From the NCBI RefSeq assembly GCF_000380025.1, contig NZ_KB904155.1:146151-210150 (forward strand): a stretch of DNA of 64,000 nucleotides. Reading direction: 5' to 3'. Source of the stretch: Streptococcus entericus DSM 14446 (lineage in GTDB: Bacteria; Bacillota; Bacilli; Lactobacillales; Streptococcaceae). The notes under the pieces are model-generated. The model was not told the origin of the DNA. It saw only the letters and a program-made list of their open reading frames with translations, and searched no databases. Of this stretch, positions 17,262 through 27,272 are shown piece after piece (position 1 is the first letter of the stretch; each line of letters opens with the position of its first letter). Made by a program: the position numbers and the translations under genes.

Positions 17262-18758
17262 CTAAGCGTAATAGCGCAAGGTTGTTGCTAAAAGCAATAG
17301 AACCAGGAAATAAATGCTAATGCTAATCACTTGGTGCTCCTTGAGAAAGCCTTGACAGCGAGCAAAAGCCTTGTTATTGCTCGCAAAAAAGAGGAGAATC
17401 AGAGGGTAAAGGCCAATAAAATAGCGCCCTTGGACCCCTAAAATATTGTAAGAGCCGACAGGTGTCCAAGATAGAAGTAAGGCAAAGGAAATACCTGAAG
17501 CAATGGCTGCAAAGACTAAGAAGAGGCCCAGTTTAACCCACTTGCTAACCGTCACCCGATTGGCATTGTTAAGAATAACACTAAATAGAAACACCAGCAT
17601 CATGGAGGCCATTGGGCCAAGGCCATAGGTCAACCAGCCAAAGGTGTTCACTGAATCCGCGGTCAGAAGGTGACCACCGACATTGCGCATGATGGCAATC
17701 AGGTAAAGGTGAGGGGTCTGTAAGACTGCTCCAAGCTGCTTACCTGGGTCAACCTGGCGAAGAAATTCCTCTGTTTGGAAGGTTGGCGGCTTGATTTGAC
17801 CAGATAATTTATACCACACAATTGCCACCAGAAGGACGGTCAACACGCTACTGAATTTTACCAACCAGACCTGAAACGTTGTCAGATTTTTAAACCGCTT
17901 GGTCGGTAAAAAGAAAGGAAGACCAATGAATAAAATATAGGGCAATTTTAAGGTAACCAGCATCAAGCAAAGCACGGTATACAGGGTTATGTCAGCAAGA
18001 CCAACCGCTTTTTCTTTAGTCAGCATACTGAAGAACAGAGCTGTAACAATTAGTAAGACTCCCATGAAAACAGGGTCTTGACTAAAGGAGCCAGACAAAA
18101 AGATGTTCATTGGCAACAAGGCCGCAACAGCAACGAGTTCACCCAAAGAACCTGCCAACCGAACGGCAATAAAGACTAAAACCCCATAAGCCAACACAGT
18201 CATCAAACGACCCAGCAGGTAGGTTTTTAAAACGCCTAATCCTAGCCATTCACCAACAATCAAACCAGTTGCCTGAGGAAGATAGCCAAAATTATAATAG
18301 ACATTGGTCATCAAGACCGATGGAAAACTAATCATTCCTTCCCCATGCTCATGGTTGTTTGGGTTCCCCAGATAAGGCTGACCTGACTGGTCAATCACTG
18401 CTTGCACATCCTCAGACACCAGAACCTTGTTCTGGTCATTATTGAGGTTTAACTGGCCTTCAGCCAATAAGCTACTGCGAGCATAGTGAGCATTTTCATC
18501 AGGTACATCCATGATAGGTGAGACAATAGCCGAAAAACCACCAAAAATCAGAATAACCAAAGCCGTCGCATAGTCCAAACGTTTTGGCAAATAAGTAATG
18601 ACCAGAGCAGCAGTCAGGTAAAACACTGCCAATAAACTCAATGGCAAGTCAGGCTGATTAGCATAGAACAAAACACCCAGAAAAAAGACCAGGCTCAGAC
18701 CAATCAGCAAGGGGTAGCGCTCCTTCAAGCGTATAAGTGTTTGTTGAAAAAACATCAT
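17262..18758 (-). CDS. DUF2142 multi-pass membrane protein, probable GT-C glycosyltransferase (GacL-like position)
   Basis: A 498-residue protein with about eleven to thirteen hydrophobic helices and the DUF2142 motif SPIMDVPDENAHYARSSLLAEG in the first large outside loop (acidic DxxDE-type residues in PDENAHY). GT-C enzymes use polyprenyl-phosphate sugars outside the membrane. In the group A streptococcal locus the gene after the flippase (gacL) adds side-chain GlcNAc to polyrhamnose, and this gene has the same position and architecture. It overlaps the flippase gene by 4 bp. The exact sugar is not readable from sequence. Confidence 0.8.
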   Translation of the reverse strand: MMFFQQTLIRLKERYPLLIGLSLVFFLGVLFYANQPDLPLSLLAVFYLTAALVITYLPKRLDYATALVILIFGGFSAIVSPIMDVPDENAHYARSSLLAEGQLNLNNDQNKVLVSEDVQAVIDQSGQPYLGNPNNHEHGEGMISFPSVLMTNVYYNFGYLPQATGLIVGEWLGLGVLKTYLLGRLMTVLAYGVLVFIAVRLAGSLGELVAVAALLPMNIFLSGSFSQDPVFMGVLLIVTALFFSMLTKEKAVGLADITLYTVLCLMLVTLKLPYILFIGLPFFLPTKRFKNLTTFQVWLVKFSSVLTVLLVAIVWYKLSGQIKPPTFQTEEFLRQVDPGKQLGAVLQTPHLYLIAIMRNVGGHLLTADSVNTFGWLTYGLGPMASMMLVFLFSVILNNANRVTVSKWVKLGLFLVFAAIASGISFALLLSWTPVGSYNILGVQGRYFIGLYPLILLFFASNNKAFARCQGFLKEHQVISISIYFLVLLLLATTLRYYA

Positions 18759-20005
18759 GAAGTACTCCTTACTTTTTTAAAAATAATGGCATAGGTCACA
18801 GACAGCCCCACCAACCAAACTACCATGGTTAAAAGATAGGAAACAGCGGCTCCGAAAATCCCAGACCAACGAACCAGTGGTCCAGCGATAAGGAGAGAAA
18901 CTAACCACGCTAAACCAAAAGACAGCACCAGGAACTTCTGGTAACGGAACACCGTCACCAAATTATCCAAAATCGTCGCAAAACTACTCAATACCCCACC
19001 AACCAACAAAATCATGAAGGTGGTTTTATAAGCTGATAAATCAGTCGAATAAACTGTACTTAGCACAGGAATTGCCAGCAAGTGACCCCCTAATAAGACA
19101 GTTGCCGACAACAGAGACAGGTAGAGAAAAATACGACGAATTAACTGACGAAAGTCTGACCAATTGCTCCTTGTAAAGTAAACCGCCAACTGGGTAATCA
19201 TCGGCCGTAGAAGCATGGTCAGCAAATTCATGACAAAAATGGGCATGAACAAGATGTTAAAATCTCTCTGAGCACCTGCTACTATATAACCTTCCTCAAA
19301 GAGGCTATTAAGAGCATACTTGGGCTGGTTGTAGATATAAACCAGCAAGAAACCAATGATAAAGAGAGGAACACAGTGCTTTAATAGGGACAGCACCTGG
19401 CGATCACATATCGCCTGCCAGTCCCAAGTAACCATGTCTCTAGCAGGACGAAGATCCCACCAGATGATAGCTAGACACGACACTAACAAGAGCAGCCACA
19501 TGGCTAAAATCAAGTTCTTCGTCAGGAAAAGACTCATATTAAAAACCAGCAACATCAGGCTGTTTCGGAAAAAGAGAGATTTTCCAGCCAAATCCATACG
19601 CTCTTGTTGCTGAAAGAGCCCTTGAAAAACATCTGACAAGGCATCTGTTATCCGATAAGCGGTCATCAAGAGTAGCATGACTAGCTCTAGGACGGAAAAA
19701 CCTCCCCAGAGACCATAAATAGCTGCTACCAAAACGGTTAACAAGCATGTCCATAGTCTCGCAGCCAAGTAAATCGAAAAGGAAAATCGCTGATGAATAT
19801 CCGTCGCTTGATAATTTCTGACTTGAAACAGGGCAAGCATAGACAGAAGATTACCGATAGCATAGATAAAACTATAACGGTCGCTAACAACCGCAGGCAT
19901 GGTGCGTGATACTCCCAGAAATAATAGGAAGGCCACTAAACCAGTCGATAAACTCCCCGCCAAGTTCCATAAAAACACGGCCCGTGCACTTCTTTGTTGA
20001 CTCAT
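18755..20005 (-). CDS. Wzx-type polysaccharide flippase family protein (GacK-like position)
   Basis: The 416-residue protein has about twelve membrane helices and the start FLWNLAGSLSTGLVAFLLFLGVSRTM, typical of the MATE/Wzx export superfamily (read as FLWNLAGSLSTG). The order GT2, DUF2304, flippase, DUF2142 matches gacI-gacJ-gacK-gacL of group A Streptococcus, where the flippase is thought to turn over a lipid-linked side-chain sugar. Backbone export here is by the separate ABC transporter encoded at 26043-28087. It overlaps both neighbours by 4 bp, indicating translational coupling. Confidence 0.85.
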   Translation of the reverse strand: MSQQRSARAVFLWNLAGSLSTGLVAFLLFLGVSRTMPAVVSDRYSFIYAIGNLLSMLALFQVRNYQATDIHQRFSFSIYLAARLWTCLLTVLVAAIYGLWGGFSVLELVMLLLMTAYRITDALSDVFQGLFQQQERMDLAGKSLFFRNSLMLLVFNMSLFLTKNLILAMWLLLLVSCLAIIWWDLRPARDMVTWDWQAICDRQVLSLLKHCVPLFIIGFLLVYIYNQPKYALNSLFEEGYIVAGAQRDFNILFMPIFVMNLLTMLLRPMITQLAVYFTRSNWSDFRQLIRRIFLYLSLLSATVLLGGHLLAIPVLSTVYSTDLSAYKTTFMILLVGGVLSSFATILDNLVTVFRYQKFLVLSFGLAWLVSLLIAGPLVRWSGIFGAAVSYLLTMVVWLVGLSVTYAIIFKKVRSTS

Positions 20006-20337
20006 CGCTCCTTCTCTTCCTTAATCGCTATGTACTGAACCAAGGTCTTTAATCGAATGTCCAACAAGGCCGTCTTTTTTAGGAGATTGTACTGGTTGAG
20101 AATGAGCAAAAAGATAATCACCAAAAAGACAAAATTAGCAGGTGACTCAAAGCCCAAAAACCGCGACAAGACAATAATGGCATGAGGAAAAATGGCAAAA
20201 AAGAGAAGAATAGCTGAAAAGATAAACCAAAACAGGCTATCTTCAATCCGAATTTGAGATTTACGGATATTGTTCAACATGACCCAAACCGTCACAATTG
20301 CGACAACCAGTAACAGGGCTTGTAACGATACCAACAT
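20002..20337 (-). CDS. DUF2304 small membrane protein (GacJ-like)
   Basis: A 111-residue protein with three hydrophobic helices and a short cytoplasmic tail (KTLVQYIAIKEEKER). It has the DUF2304 pattern: RKSQIRIEDSLFWF after helix one, then FGFESPANFVF-like (here FLGFESPANFVFLV). GacJ of group A Streptococcus, of the same size and place, binds GacI and raises its GlcNAc-phosphate-undecaprenol synthase activity. Start and stop codons overlap those of both neighbours, in line with a stoichiometric complex with the upstream GT2. Confidence 0.85.
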   Translation of the reverse strand: MLVSLQALLLVVAIVTVWVMLNNIRKSQIRIEDSLFWFIFSAILLFFAIFPHAIIVLSRFLGFESPANFVFLVIIFLLILNQYNLLKKTALLDIRLKTLVQYIAIKEEKER

Positions 20338-21038
20338 TAATTTTTCCTCCTGAACCCCTGAATAAATAAGATCGAAATGACCATGTGCACCATGTAGTTA
20401 ATTGACCGTGACAGGGTCAAGTAAGATTGACCAGCCTGTCGCTCCTGCATGCTGACTTGAACCTCAACGACCTTTTTCCCTTGACGAATCAGATGGGAAA
20501 TGGTGTCTGGCTCCGGTGTGTAATTGATGTTGGTAGCAAATTCCTTGATGAGTTGTTTATTGAACATTCGCATGCCTGACGTCGGGTCAGCAATTTTCTG
20601 CCCAGTGGTCAAGCTAATGATGTTACTAATCAAGGTATTTCCCAACATGCGCAAGGATTTGTGGCGCTCCTGCGTGGCAAAGCGAGACCCAATTGCGCAA
20701 TCGTTACCTTCCTTGATGGCTGCAACCAAAGGGGCGATGTACTCTGGTAAATGCTGGCCATCCGCATCAAATTGCACAGCTTGGTCATAGCCATTTTGAT
20801 AGGCATACTTGAACCCGGTTTGAACGGCACCTGACAAACCAAGATTGGTCGGCAGGTCAATGATGTTAAAGCCATTGGCATGGCAAATGGCTGACGTTTG
20901 GTCTTTAGACCCATCATTGATGACCACATAGTCAAATTGCGGGTAATCCTCACGCAATTGGTCAACAACAGCCTTAATTGACCCTTCCTCATTATAAGCT
21001 GGTATGATGACTAGAGTATCTGATTGTTTTTTGGACAT
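20337..21038 (-). CDS. gacI: GT2 polyprenyl-phosphate glycosyltransferase (GacI-like)
   Basis: The 233-residue protein begins with a DPM1/GacI-type catalytic domain: VIIPAYNEEGSIKAVVDQL, VVINDGSKDQT, and the donor/metal motif QFDADGQH near residue 92. The segment DPTSGMRMFNK follows. One or two hydrophobic segments lie at the C-terminus (NYMVHMVISILFIQGF). GacI makes GlcNAc-P-undecaprenol, the donor for polyrhamnose side chains; the following DUF2304 gene is its cofactor. By position and architecture this gene should do the same, though the sugar could differ. Confidence 0.85.
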   Translation of the reverse strand: MSKKQSDTLVIIPAYNEEGSIKAVVDQLREDYPQFDYVVINDGSKDQTSAICHANGFNIIDLPTNLGLSGAVQTGFKYAYQNGYDQAVQFDADGQHLPEYIAPLVAAIKEGNDCAIGSRFATQERHKSLRMLGNTLISNIISLTTGQKIADPTSGMRMFNKQLIKEFATNINYTPEPDTISHLIRQGKKVVEVQVSMQERQAGQSYLTLSRSINYMVHMVISILFIQGFRRKN

Positions 21039-21053
21039 CTACTTCTCCTTTTC

Positions 21054-21833
21054 TTAGTGGTTGGACGCCTGACTCTTCTCATAATGTGGAATCAGCAACT
21101 TAGCCACCCATTTTGGCCAAAATTGCTCGTACATAAACAGGTCTTCCTTAGTTCGGGTATTATCCTTAATTGTAGCAGTTGTTTCCGATTCTTCATGAAT
21201 TCTGTGGTACATCAACTTATCTGGAATGTAGCTAAAACGTCCAGAATAAGTTGAACTAATGGTGTACCAGCCGTACCAATCCAAAGATGTTTTAAGAGTT
21301 TCGCTAAAGCTGAATCCCTGCAGGGCTCGTAAATTGTAACTAACCGCAGGGCAACAAATGGCATTACCGAAAGCCAAACTTCGATTGCGCCAAAAACGAC
21401 TACTTGGAGCAAGGGCTAAGAAGCGCAACAAGCCCGTTTTAATCTTCAAATTAAGGTTTTCAGGACGGACCTTATCATCTTGCAACTCAGCGTAATCCGT
21501 ATAAGTAATCAAGCTATCCGGATGCTTCTCAAAAGCGGACAGGGTCTTTTCCAAAAAATCAGGCAGGTACACATCGTCTTGATGGGCAATGGTGGCATAA
21601 GGTGTCTCAACAAAGGACAGGGCATTGTTCCAATCCTTACCGATACCGCCACCAGGCTTAGTTTTCAACGGAATTCCGTATCGCTGGCAAAGACCCTCAA
21701 TCAAGTCATTAGGCGTAGAAGTGTAAAGGATAAGCTCCGAAGACCTCGTTTGTTGCTTGAGCGACTGAATACATTCTTCCAAATAAAGGCTCTCTCCATA
21801 AGCACAAATCACAAAAGTATGCTGATTGGACAT
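21054..21833 (-). CDS. Family 2 glycosyltransferase inserted between gacH- and gacI-like genes
   Basis: The 259-residue protein has a GT-A domain with FVICAYGESLYLEECIQSL at the start, GGIGKDWNNAL and the AHQDDVYLPDF motif (metal/donor Asp pair) near residue 85. There is no membrane segment. The group A locus, as I recall it, has no gene at this place between gacH and gacI, so this looks like a lineage-specific addition that may add or vary a side-chain sugar. The C-terminus (YEQFWPKWVAKLLIPHYEK) is amphipathic. Sugar specificity unknown. Confidence 0.85.
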   Translation of the reverse strand: MSNQHTFVICAYGESLYLEECIQSLKQQTRSSELILYTSTPNDLIEGLCQRYGIPLKTKPGGGIGKDWNNALSFVETPYATIAHQDDVYLPDFLEKTLSAFEKHPDSLITYTDYAELQDDKVRPENLNLKIKTGLLRFLALAPSSRFWRNRSLAFGNAICCPAVSYNLRALQGFSFSETLKTSLDWYGWYTISSTYSGRFSYIPDKLMYHRIHEESETTATIKDNTRTKEDLFMYEQFWPKWVAKLLIPHYEKSQASNH

Positions 21834-21835
21834 GG

Positions 21836-24295
21836 CTAATTCTTCCCTTCAAAAAATTCTTGGTTTGACAATATATAGCCCTTACCTGCTGTTAAATCGT
21901 ATTGAATGACACGAAGGTCTTCCAAAACCGCAAGGCCTTCGTCCGATAGGTCAGTTTTGTCTACACTGGCTTCTTGCAGGACACGTGTAAGCAAGGCCTG
22001 ATAAGGGCTCACCTTAGCTTCTAAATGCTCCAACAATGCGGCAACAAAATCGCTGGAATTAATCAAGGGGTAATCTAAACGTTTAGTGTCATGGTTAATC
22101 CAAATGAAATAATCCGTCTGGTACTGGCTCTCTGGCTGACTCTCAAAGGTTGCTTGAGGGTAGAATCCAGGCAAATGATCGCCATAAAAGACCACTGTCA
22201 CACGCTTATCAAGCTTACTCAACTGTTCTAAAAAGGCTTGGGTTTCACTATCCGTATGGCTCAACAAACGGACATAGCTCGCCAGACTACCATTAGCCGT
22301 CTCACTAAAACCTTCACCAAAAGCTGTCAAATCACTTGGTTCATCTAATAGCCAAGGCGAGTGATTTTGCATGGTAATCACTGAGAAAAACTGGCTAGAA
22401 TCGGTCATCCGTTCTAAGATGTTTGCATAAACGGTTCGATCACTCACCAAGGCTCCCACAGCTACCGGTGCCGTCAAGGGATTATCTGTGTCCTTATGAG
22501 CCACAAATTCCGCAAATTCTAACTGCTCATAAACCTTATTCCGATTGTAGTTCTTTGGGCTATCAGGGTGGATGACAATACGTTGCTCTGGCGCATAAAA
22601 TTGGCTGATGGCTGGAATATAGCTAAGACTAGGAACAATTTCCACATAGACAACCGAAACAGACGGTGAAAAGTTATAATAAGGCAGACCCGTCAGGCTC
22701 TGAAACTCCATATTAGCCGTTCCTCCACCATAACCATCCGATTGCATCAAACCACTCGTTGTTTGCGCCTTGATCTGATGAATATGAGGCAAGGGATTTG
22801 CACTAAGTTTCACCCCAGGAACACGTTCAGGATCTGAAAAACTCTCACTCAAGAGGAAAATTAGCGTTTCATCAGTCAAGTTATTTGGTCGAGACTGGTT
22901 AATTTCCTGAGCCAGCTTCTCATAGCGTGCGACAACTTCTGCAACTCTTTCACGACTGTACTGAGCTGGTTTCTCCATCTTCTCACTAGCCAACTGCTTA
23001 AACCAAACATAGGTCAAAGACTTGTACTGGGCATTGATGCCAAAGCCCAACCAATCTAGCGGATTGTCATTATTAAGACGAGACAAAATAGGGTAGCCCT
23101 CTGGCAAACGACCACTTGCTTCTTGACGAAAAATCTGTGTCAATGTGACAAAAAAGCTTGCAATCATTGCTAGATAGACCAAACGCTTCCCTCGATGATG
23201 CACTAAGCGTCCCTTCAAAACAAATAGACGCAATATTAAATAGACAGCAACGAACCCAAACAAGATAAACCATAGCTTAGAGGTCAGCTCTGGTTCAACA
23301 AAAGCTAAAACTGCATCTCCTTCTTTCAACCAAATTAAATCAGTGAACAGCAAGGGCTCCTGACGTAAATCAAACTTCATACGATTCGCCAAAGTCAAGA
23401 GTGTTCCTAAAATTACTAATAAGAGGGTAGAAAAGAGGTAGCGATTAATCAAAAGGTAAACAAACAGACAGGCGAAAAACAAACAAATCACCTGAAATAG
23501 CATGGCTCCTGAGAAGGCTGTTTCCCCCAATAATGCTGTCCCAAAGGTAATCGGTAACTGCAACTGATAGCTCGCAATCACCGCAAAAATCAAACTAGTC
23601 AGGATTGCCAAAGAAAGGTTTGAGCGGTTCTTCGACAACCCTCTTATAGCGTTCACCAATAGATGCGAGAGCACCAAACCTAAAAATAAGAAGGGATAAG
23701 TGATAATCACCACTTGCCATACTGTCTTGTTCTCCAAAACAAGACCAAAGTGAGACCACAGCTCCCTCTGTAAGGGGATATGTTCAAACAAACTAAGGGT
23801 CAGTAAATAGTAGAGAGTCAAGCGTTCTAGACCCGCCCAACGCTCCAAAAAGACTTGAGTTTTAGGCCAAAATCGTCTGGTCAATTCAGCAAAAAAAACT
23901 AAAATAACAAGAGTAATCAATCCTTTGAAAAATGCTGGTTGGTAAAAACCATCCTTACCGATCTTCCAAAACACAAATTGCTTATCATTGACATGACTAC
24001 TTGCTATCAAAAGCCTAATCAACCAGCTGTAAAACCAATAACCAGTGGTATAGCCAAACACCAGCCAAATTACTTGAGACAGTTTCAACAAAGCCGTTAA
24101 AAACAAGAGTAAAAGACCTAGAAAACTGTATCGCACCCATTCTGGCCAAGCAAGAATAGTTAACTGGCTATACACAAAACTTGTCAAAAAAACATTAACA
24201 GCAAAAAAGACTAATAGCGACGGCCAAGGAGTAGCTAAAAAGACTACTTCGCACCTTGCCTTAAGAGCAGTAAGATTAAAAGTATTCATTATCAT
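21836..24295 (-). CDS. gacH: LTA-synthase-like glycerol-phosphate transferase of the wall polysaccharide (GacH-like)
   Basis: An 819-residue protein with about twelve membrane helices in the first 380 residues and an external sulfatase-fold domain after about 470. Metal and catalytic residues are visible: E484 in LLSESFSD, the nucleophile T526 in GGGTANMEF and the DH of FYGDHLPGF. LTA synthases have only five helices, and this long form matches GacH/SccH. Those enzymes move glycerol phosphate from phosphatidylglycerol to side-chain sugars of rhamnose polysaccharide, affecting charge, metal sensitivity and phospholipase recognition. Start and stop overlap with rgpF by one base. Confidence 0.88.
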   Translation of the reverse strand: MIMNTFNLTALKARCEVVFLATPWPSLLVFFAVNVFLTSFVYSQLTILAWPEWVRYSFLGLLLLFLTALLKLSQVIWLVFGYTTGYWFYSWLIRLLIASSHVNDKQFVFWKIGKDGFYQPAFFKGLITLVILVFFAELTRRFWPKTQVFLERWAGLERLTLYYLLTLSLFEHIPLQRELWSHFGLVLENKTVWQVVIITYPFLFLGLVLSHLLVNAIRGLSKNRSNLSLAILTSLIFAVIASYQLQLPITFGTALLGETAFSGAMLFQVICLFFACLFVYLLINRYLFSTLLLVILGTLLTLANRMKFDLRQEPLLFTDLIWLKEGDAVLAFVEPELTSKLWFILFGFVAVYLILRLFVLKGRLVHHRGKRLVYLAMIASFFVTLTQIFRQEASGRLPEGYPILSRLNNDNPLDWLGFGINAQYKSLTYVWFKQLASEKMEKPAQYSRERVAEVVARYEKLAQEINQSRPNNLTDETLIFLLSESFSDPERVPGVKLSANPLPHIHQIKAQTTSGLMQSDGYGGGTANMEFQSLTGLPYYNFSPSVSVVYVEIVPSLSYIPAISQFYAPEQRIVIHPDSPKNYNRNKVYEQLEFAEFVAHKDTDNPLTAPVAVGALVSDRTVYANILERMTDSSQFFSVITMQNHSPWLLDEPSDLTAFGEGFSETANGSLASYVRLLSHTDSETQAFLEQLSKLDKRVTVVFYGDHLPGFYPQATFESQPESQYQTDYFIWINHDTKRLDYPLINSSDFVAALLEHLEAKVSPYQALLTRVLQEASVDKTDLSDEGLAVLEDLRVIQYDLTAGKGYILSNQEFFEGKN

Positions 24296-26043
24296 TATCT
24301 GCGCCTCAACAATCTTTTAACAAGGTATTTAGTAATAGATAAGTTGATAAAAATCGTATACTTTATTGCTCCCTTAATCCCCCCAAAGTAAGTAAAATCA
24401 ACTGTTGCCAGAGGGTTAAACTTCGCTCCCTCTCTTGTGTTCAAGAGATTAACATCAACAAAAGGTGGCAAGCTAATTGGATTTTTTGAAATCAAAAAAT
24501 CATAGTCATTTCCCCACGCAATATAGACAAGCATCCGCTCAATTGAGTGCAAGATTGTAGCTGAAGGTAACGGTTCTTCTGGGACATCATTATCCGTCAG
24601 CTCCAAATCAAATAGCGGCTTGAGAGCATCATACTTAAACCAGATATAGGTTCCATAGCTCATGACAAATGTCGAGAAAATAAGAAAATCCAACTCTTTT
24701 TTCATTCCCATCTGTTCCCATAATCGGTTCATATCTTCAGTTAAAATCCCCTCATAAAAAGGATCTAATTGTACGTAACGAAAATAAGTTGGAATGTCTG
24801 CAATCACAACCCCCAAATCTTCACGCCTTGAAAATTGACTAACAATCTGATCCGAGGGTTTAACCAGCATCTCAATTAACTCAGTCCGCCAAGACTCACC
24901 AGCCCAATATTCTGTCTCCTTAGATTTTTTAGTATGAAAATGTCCAATATAGTCATACTGAGACAACTCATCTTTCAACTTCAGCATCGGTAGAATATCG
25001 CGACCACGATTACCTGTAACCTTAATAGTCGCAGTCATCCCAAATCTAGTCAGAACCTCTTCAATGTCAATACGTTTACTCTCTTCATTGGTCGTGATAA
25101 ATAGATCAAAAATAAATGAAAATGTTTTAAAAATCTCTAAAAAATCGCCGACCAAATCTGTATAAAAAGCATGTAAATGAATAGCAATCTTTTTTGAAGG
25201 TTCGATAACGACAGGAGAATCTGTCATATACTTATATCGCAACAAATAATTAGACGTCGGGTAAAAAACACGCGACATATGAGATACGATCAACTCTATA
25301 GGGTAATCACTAATAGTCGCAATTCGATCAATAACAAAGGAAGCTTGCTGTTGATTACCATCCAACGCTTTTACCTTAATGAAAGGAACGCGATGCTCAA
25401 GAATTTGTGCCAGGTTATAGTAAGAAAAATCGGGCAATGGCATGTGATGTGTCTCTGCTTTTGTGGTATCAAATACAGCCTGATATTGGAAACCAGCATC
25501 AACAAAATTATTAGTTACTGGAGATTCTAGATAGTCAATCACATCTTGAACAATATCATAAGACTTGACCTTGGTCCAAAATTCCTTAAAGACTGGTGAT
25601 TGGACAACCTGTTGCTTAAAGCAGATGAAATAACTTTGCAAATGTTCCTTGAAGCGCTTGGTCTCACGATGATTGGTCATTCCCCAAAAATCAGTGGTTT
25701 GATCCGATTCATAACGTTCATAGTAAGTCGATATGTCCCAAAGGGGGCCAAAACAGGTGTCATTCATAATAGTGACAGAATCATAAGTGGTTAGTTCCTG
25801 CCAACCTAGATGCTCCATGCCATCGCGCCAAGCAACAAAGTCAAACCCTTCATTTTCACGTTGAACTATTTCACTAACTAACCCTTGGGTAAGCAAGTGG
25901 CAACCATGTTCACTTGACAGTTGACTGTTGGAAATAAAAATAACCTTTGAAAAAAGAGGACGCATTTTTTCCAACTGGAAAAGAACATGTGAGCTTAACT
26001 GATTGTATTTATTGTAGTGTACATAAAGAAGTAGGCGATTCAT
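24295..26043 (-). CDS. rgpF: Rhamnan synthesis protein F
   Basis: The 582-residue protein is of the RgpF family (PF05045). The N-terminal part has LLYVHYNKYNQLSSHVLFQLEKMRP and the segment GFDFVAWRDGMEHLGW. The second half has HLHAFYTDLVGDFLEIF and RGRDILPMLKLKDELSQYDYIGHFHTKKS (quoted in part: GRDILPML, YIGHFHTKKS), the conserved core. RgpF proteins are rhamnosyltransferases that build the rhamnan backbone on its lipid carrier in the cytoplasm. It overlaps both neighbouring genes by one base. No RgpE/GacF-like GT lies between it and the ABC ATPase. Confidence 0.93.
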   Translation of the reverse strand: MNRLLLYVHYNKYNQLSSHVLFQLEKMRPLFSKVIFISNSQLSSEHGCHLLTQGLVSEIVQRENEGFDFVAWRDGMEHLGWQELTTYDSVTIMNDTCFGPLWDISTYYERYESDQTTDFWGMTNHRETKRFKEHLQSYFICFKQQVVQSPVFKEFWTKVKSYDIVQDVIDYLESPVTNNFVDAGFQYQAVFDTTKAETHHMPLPDFSYYNLAQILEHRVPFIKVKALDGNQQQASFVIDRIATISDYPIELIVSHMSRVFYPTSNYLLRYKYMTDSPVVIEPSKKIAIHLHAFYTDLVGDFLEIFKTFSFIFDLFITTNEESKRIDIEEVLTRFGMTATIKVTGNRGRDILPMLKLKDELSQYDYIGHFHTKKSKETEYWAGESWRTELIEMLVKPSDQIVSQFSRREDLGVVIADIPTYFRYVQLDPFYEGILTEDMNRLWEQMGMKKELDFLIFSTFVMSYGTYIWFKYDALKPLFDLELTDNDVPEEPLPSATILHSIERMLVYIAWGNDYDFLISKNPISLPPFVDVNLLNTREGAKFNPLATVDFTYFGGIKGAIKYTIFINLSITKYLVKRLLRRR

Positions 26044-27272
26044 TAGCTTTTCTCCTCGGTTGAAACAGTATAAAAAGTACCTTGTCTAAGTAACATGCCA
26101 TCGGCAGAGTCGACTTCAGATAGGTCATTTAGGTCCACTTGACGTTGTACAACAATAACTGGCGATTCCTCTTTTTCTGTATGGGCTAAAATATTAAAAT
26201 TACTATCTTTAACAACAGCAATCAATCGCCATTTTGCCTTGTTGACATAAGGCAAACGACAGGTATAACGGAGGTGTTTCTTACCTTTACCTGTAGCTGG
26301 CAGATACAAGGAATTGTCATTATAGAGTGGAAAATGGTTATCGACATCAAAAAAAGTAAAAGCAAGATGAGTCTCGTCATCAATCAATTGCTCATAAGTA
26401 AATTCAAATGTTAACTCTTCGTCAGGTGTAACGACCGGTTTAGTCAATAACCTAGCTCGCAATTCCTTGATTACAGAAGTAGGCTTTTCCTCAACCTCTT
26501 CTTCAACTTGCTCCTCTTTGGGATGATGCACAAGATTATCCACACTATACTGATTAGCTACATCAAAAGGATCACCGTAGGCTTTGACCAAGCCATTTTC
26601 GACTAAGATCGCTCGGTTGCAGTATTTCTTGACCGCACCCATATCGTGGGTGACGAGAATGGTCGTCTTTCCACTATTCTTACGCTCCAAGAAATAATCG
26701 TTACACTTGCGCTGAAAGGCCTCATCTCCGACCGCAAGAACCTCATCAAGAATCAGAATATCACCTTGCGCCTTGATGGCCACAGAGAAGGCTAAGCGCA
26801 CCTGCATACCGCTCGAATAGTTCTTGAGTTTCTGGTTCATAAAGTCCCGGAGCTCAGCAAAATCAACGATGTCATCATACATGGCGTCAATCTGTTCAGT
26901 CGTAAAACCCAACATGGCACCATTCATATAGACATTTTCCCGACCTGTCAGTTCAGGATTAAAACCGACGCCCAGCTCGATAAAGGAGACGAGCTTGCCA
27001 TCAACCGTTACCGTGCCCTGCTCAGGCACGTAAATCTGAGAAATAATCTTGAGCAAGGTTGACTTTCCTGAGCCATTTCGTCCGACAATGCCAAAGAAAT
27101 CGCCTTCTTTGACCTCAAAGTTGACGTCTCTGAGGACATGCTGCTCCTTGTAACCCTTGATGCCTTTGAAACGGTTGACCAGAGCTGTTCGTAGACTCCT
27201 GGTCTCCTCGGTCGGCAGTCTAAAAAATTTGCTGACGTGGTCTACTTTGACCACTGTTTTTCTATCTGTCAT
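26043..27272 (-). CDS. rgpD: Polysaccharide ABC transporter ATP-binding protein with C-terminal Wzt-like domain
   Basis: ATG 27272 is chosen: it overlaps the permease stop as TAATG and gives the normal MTDRKTVVKVDHVSKFF start (409 residues). The ATPase domain has Walker A GRNGSGKST, the signature YSSGMQVRLAFSVAIK, Walker B ILILDEVLAVGDE and the switch H in VTHDMGAVKKYC. A glutamate-rich linker (EEQVEEEVEEKP) leads to a C-terminal beta-sandwich (about 285-405) like the carbohydrate-binding domain of Wzt. It energises export of lipid-linked polyrhamnose with the permease gene upstream. Confidence 0.94.
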   Translation of the reverse strand: MTDRKTVVKVDHVSKFFRLPTEETRSLRTALVNRFKGIKGYKEQHVLRDVNFEVKEGDFFGIVGRNGSGKSTLLKIISQIYVPEQGTVTVDGKLVSFIELGVGFNPELTGRENVYMNGAMLGFTTEQIDAMYDDIVDFAELRDFMNQKLKNYSSGMQVRLAFSVAIKAQGDILILDEVLAVGDEAFQRKCNDYFLERKNSGKTTILVTHDMGAVKKYCNRAILVENGLVKAYGDPFDVANQYSVDNLVHHPKEEQVEEEVEEKPTSVIKELRARLLTKPVVTPDEELTFEFTYEQLIDDETHLAFTFFDVDNHFPLYNDNSLYLPATGKGKKHLRYTCRLPYVNKAKWRLIAVVKDSNFNILAHTEKEESPVIVVQRQVDLNDLSEVDSADGMLLRQGTFYTVSTEEKS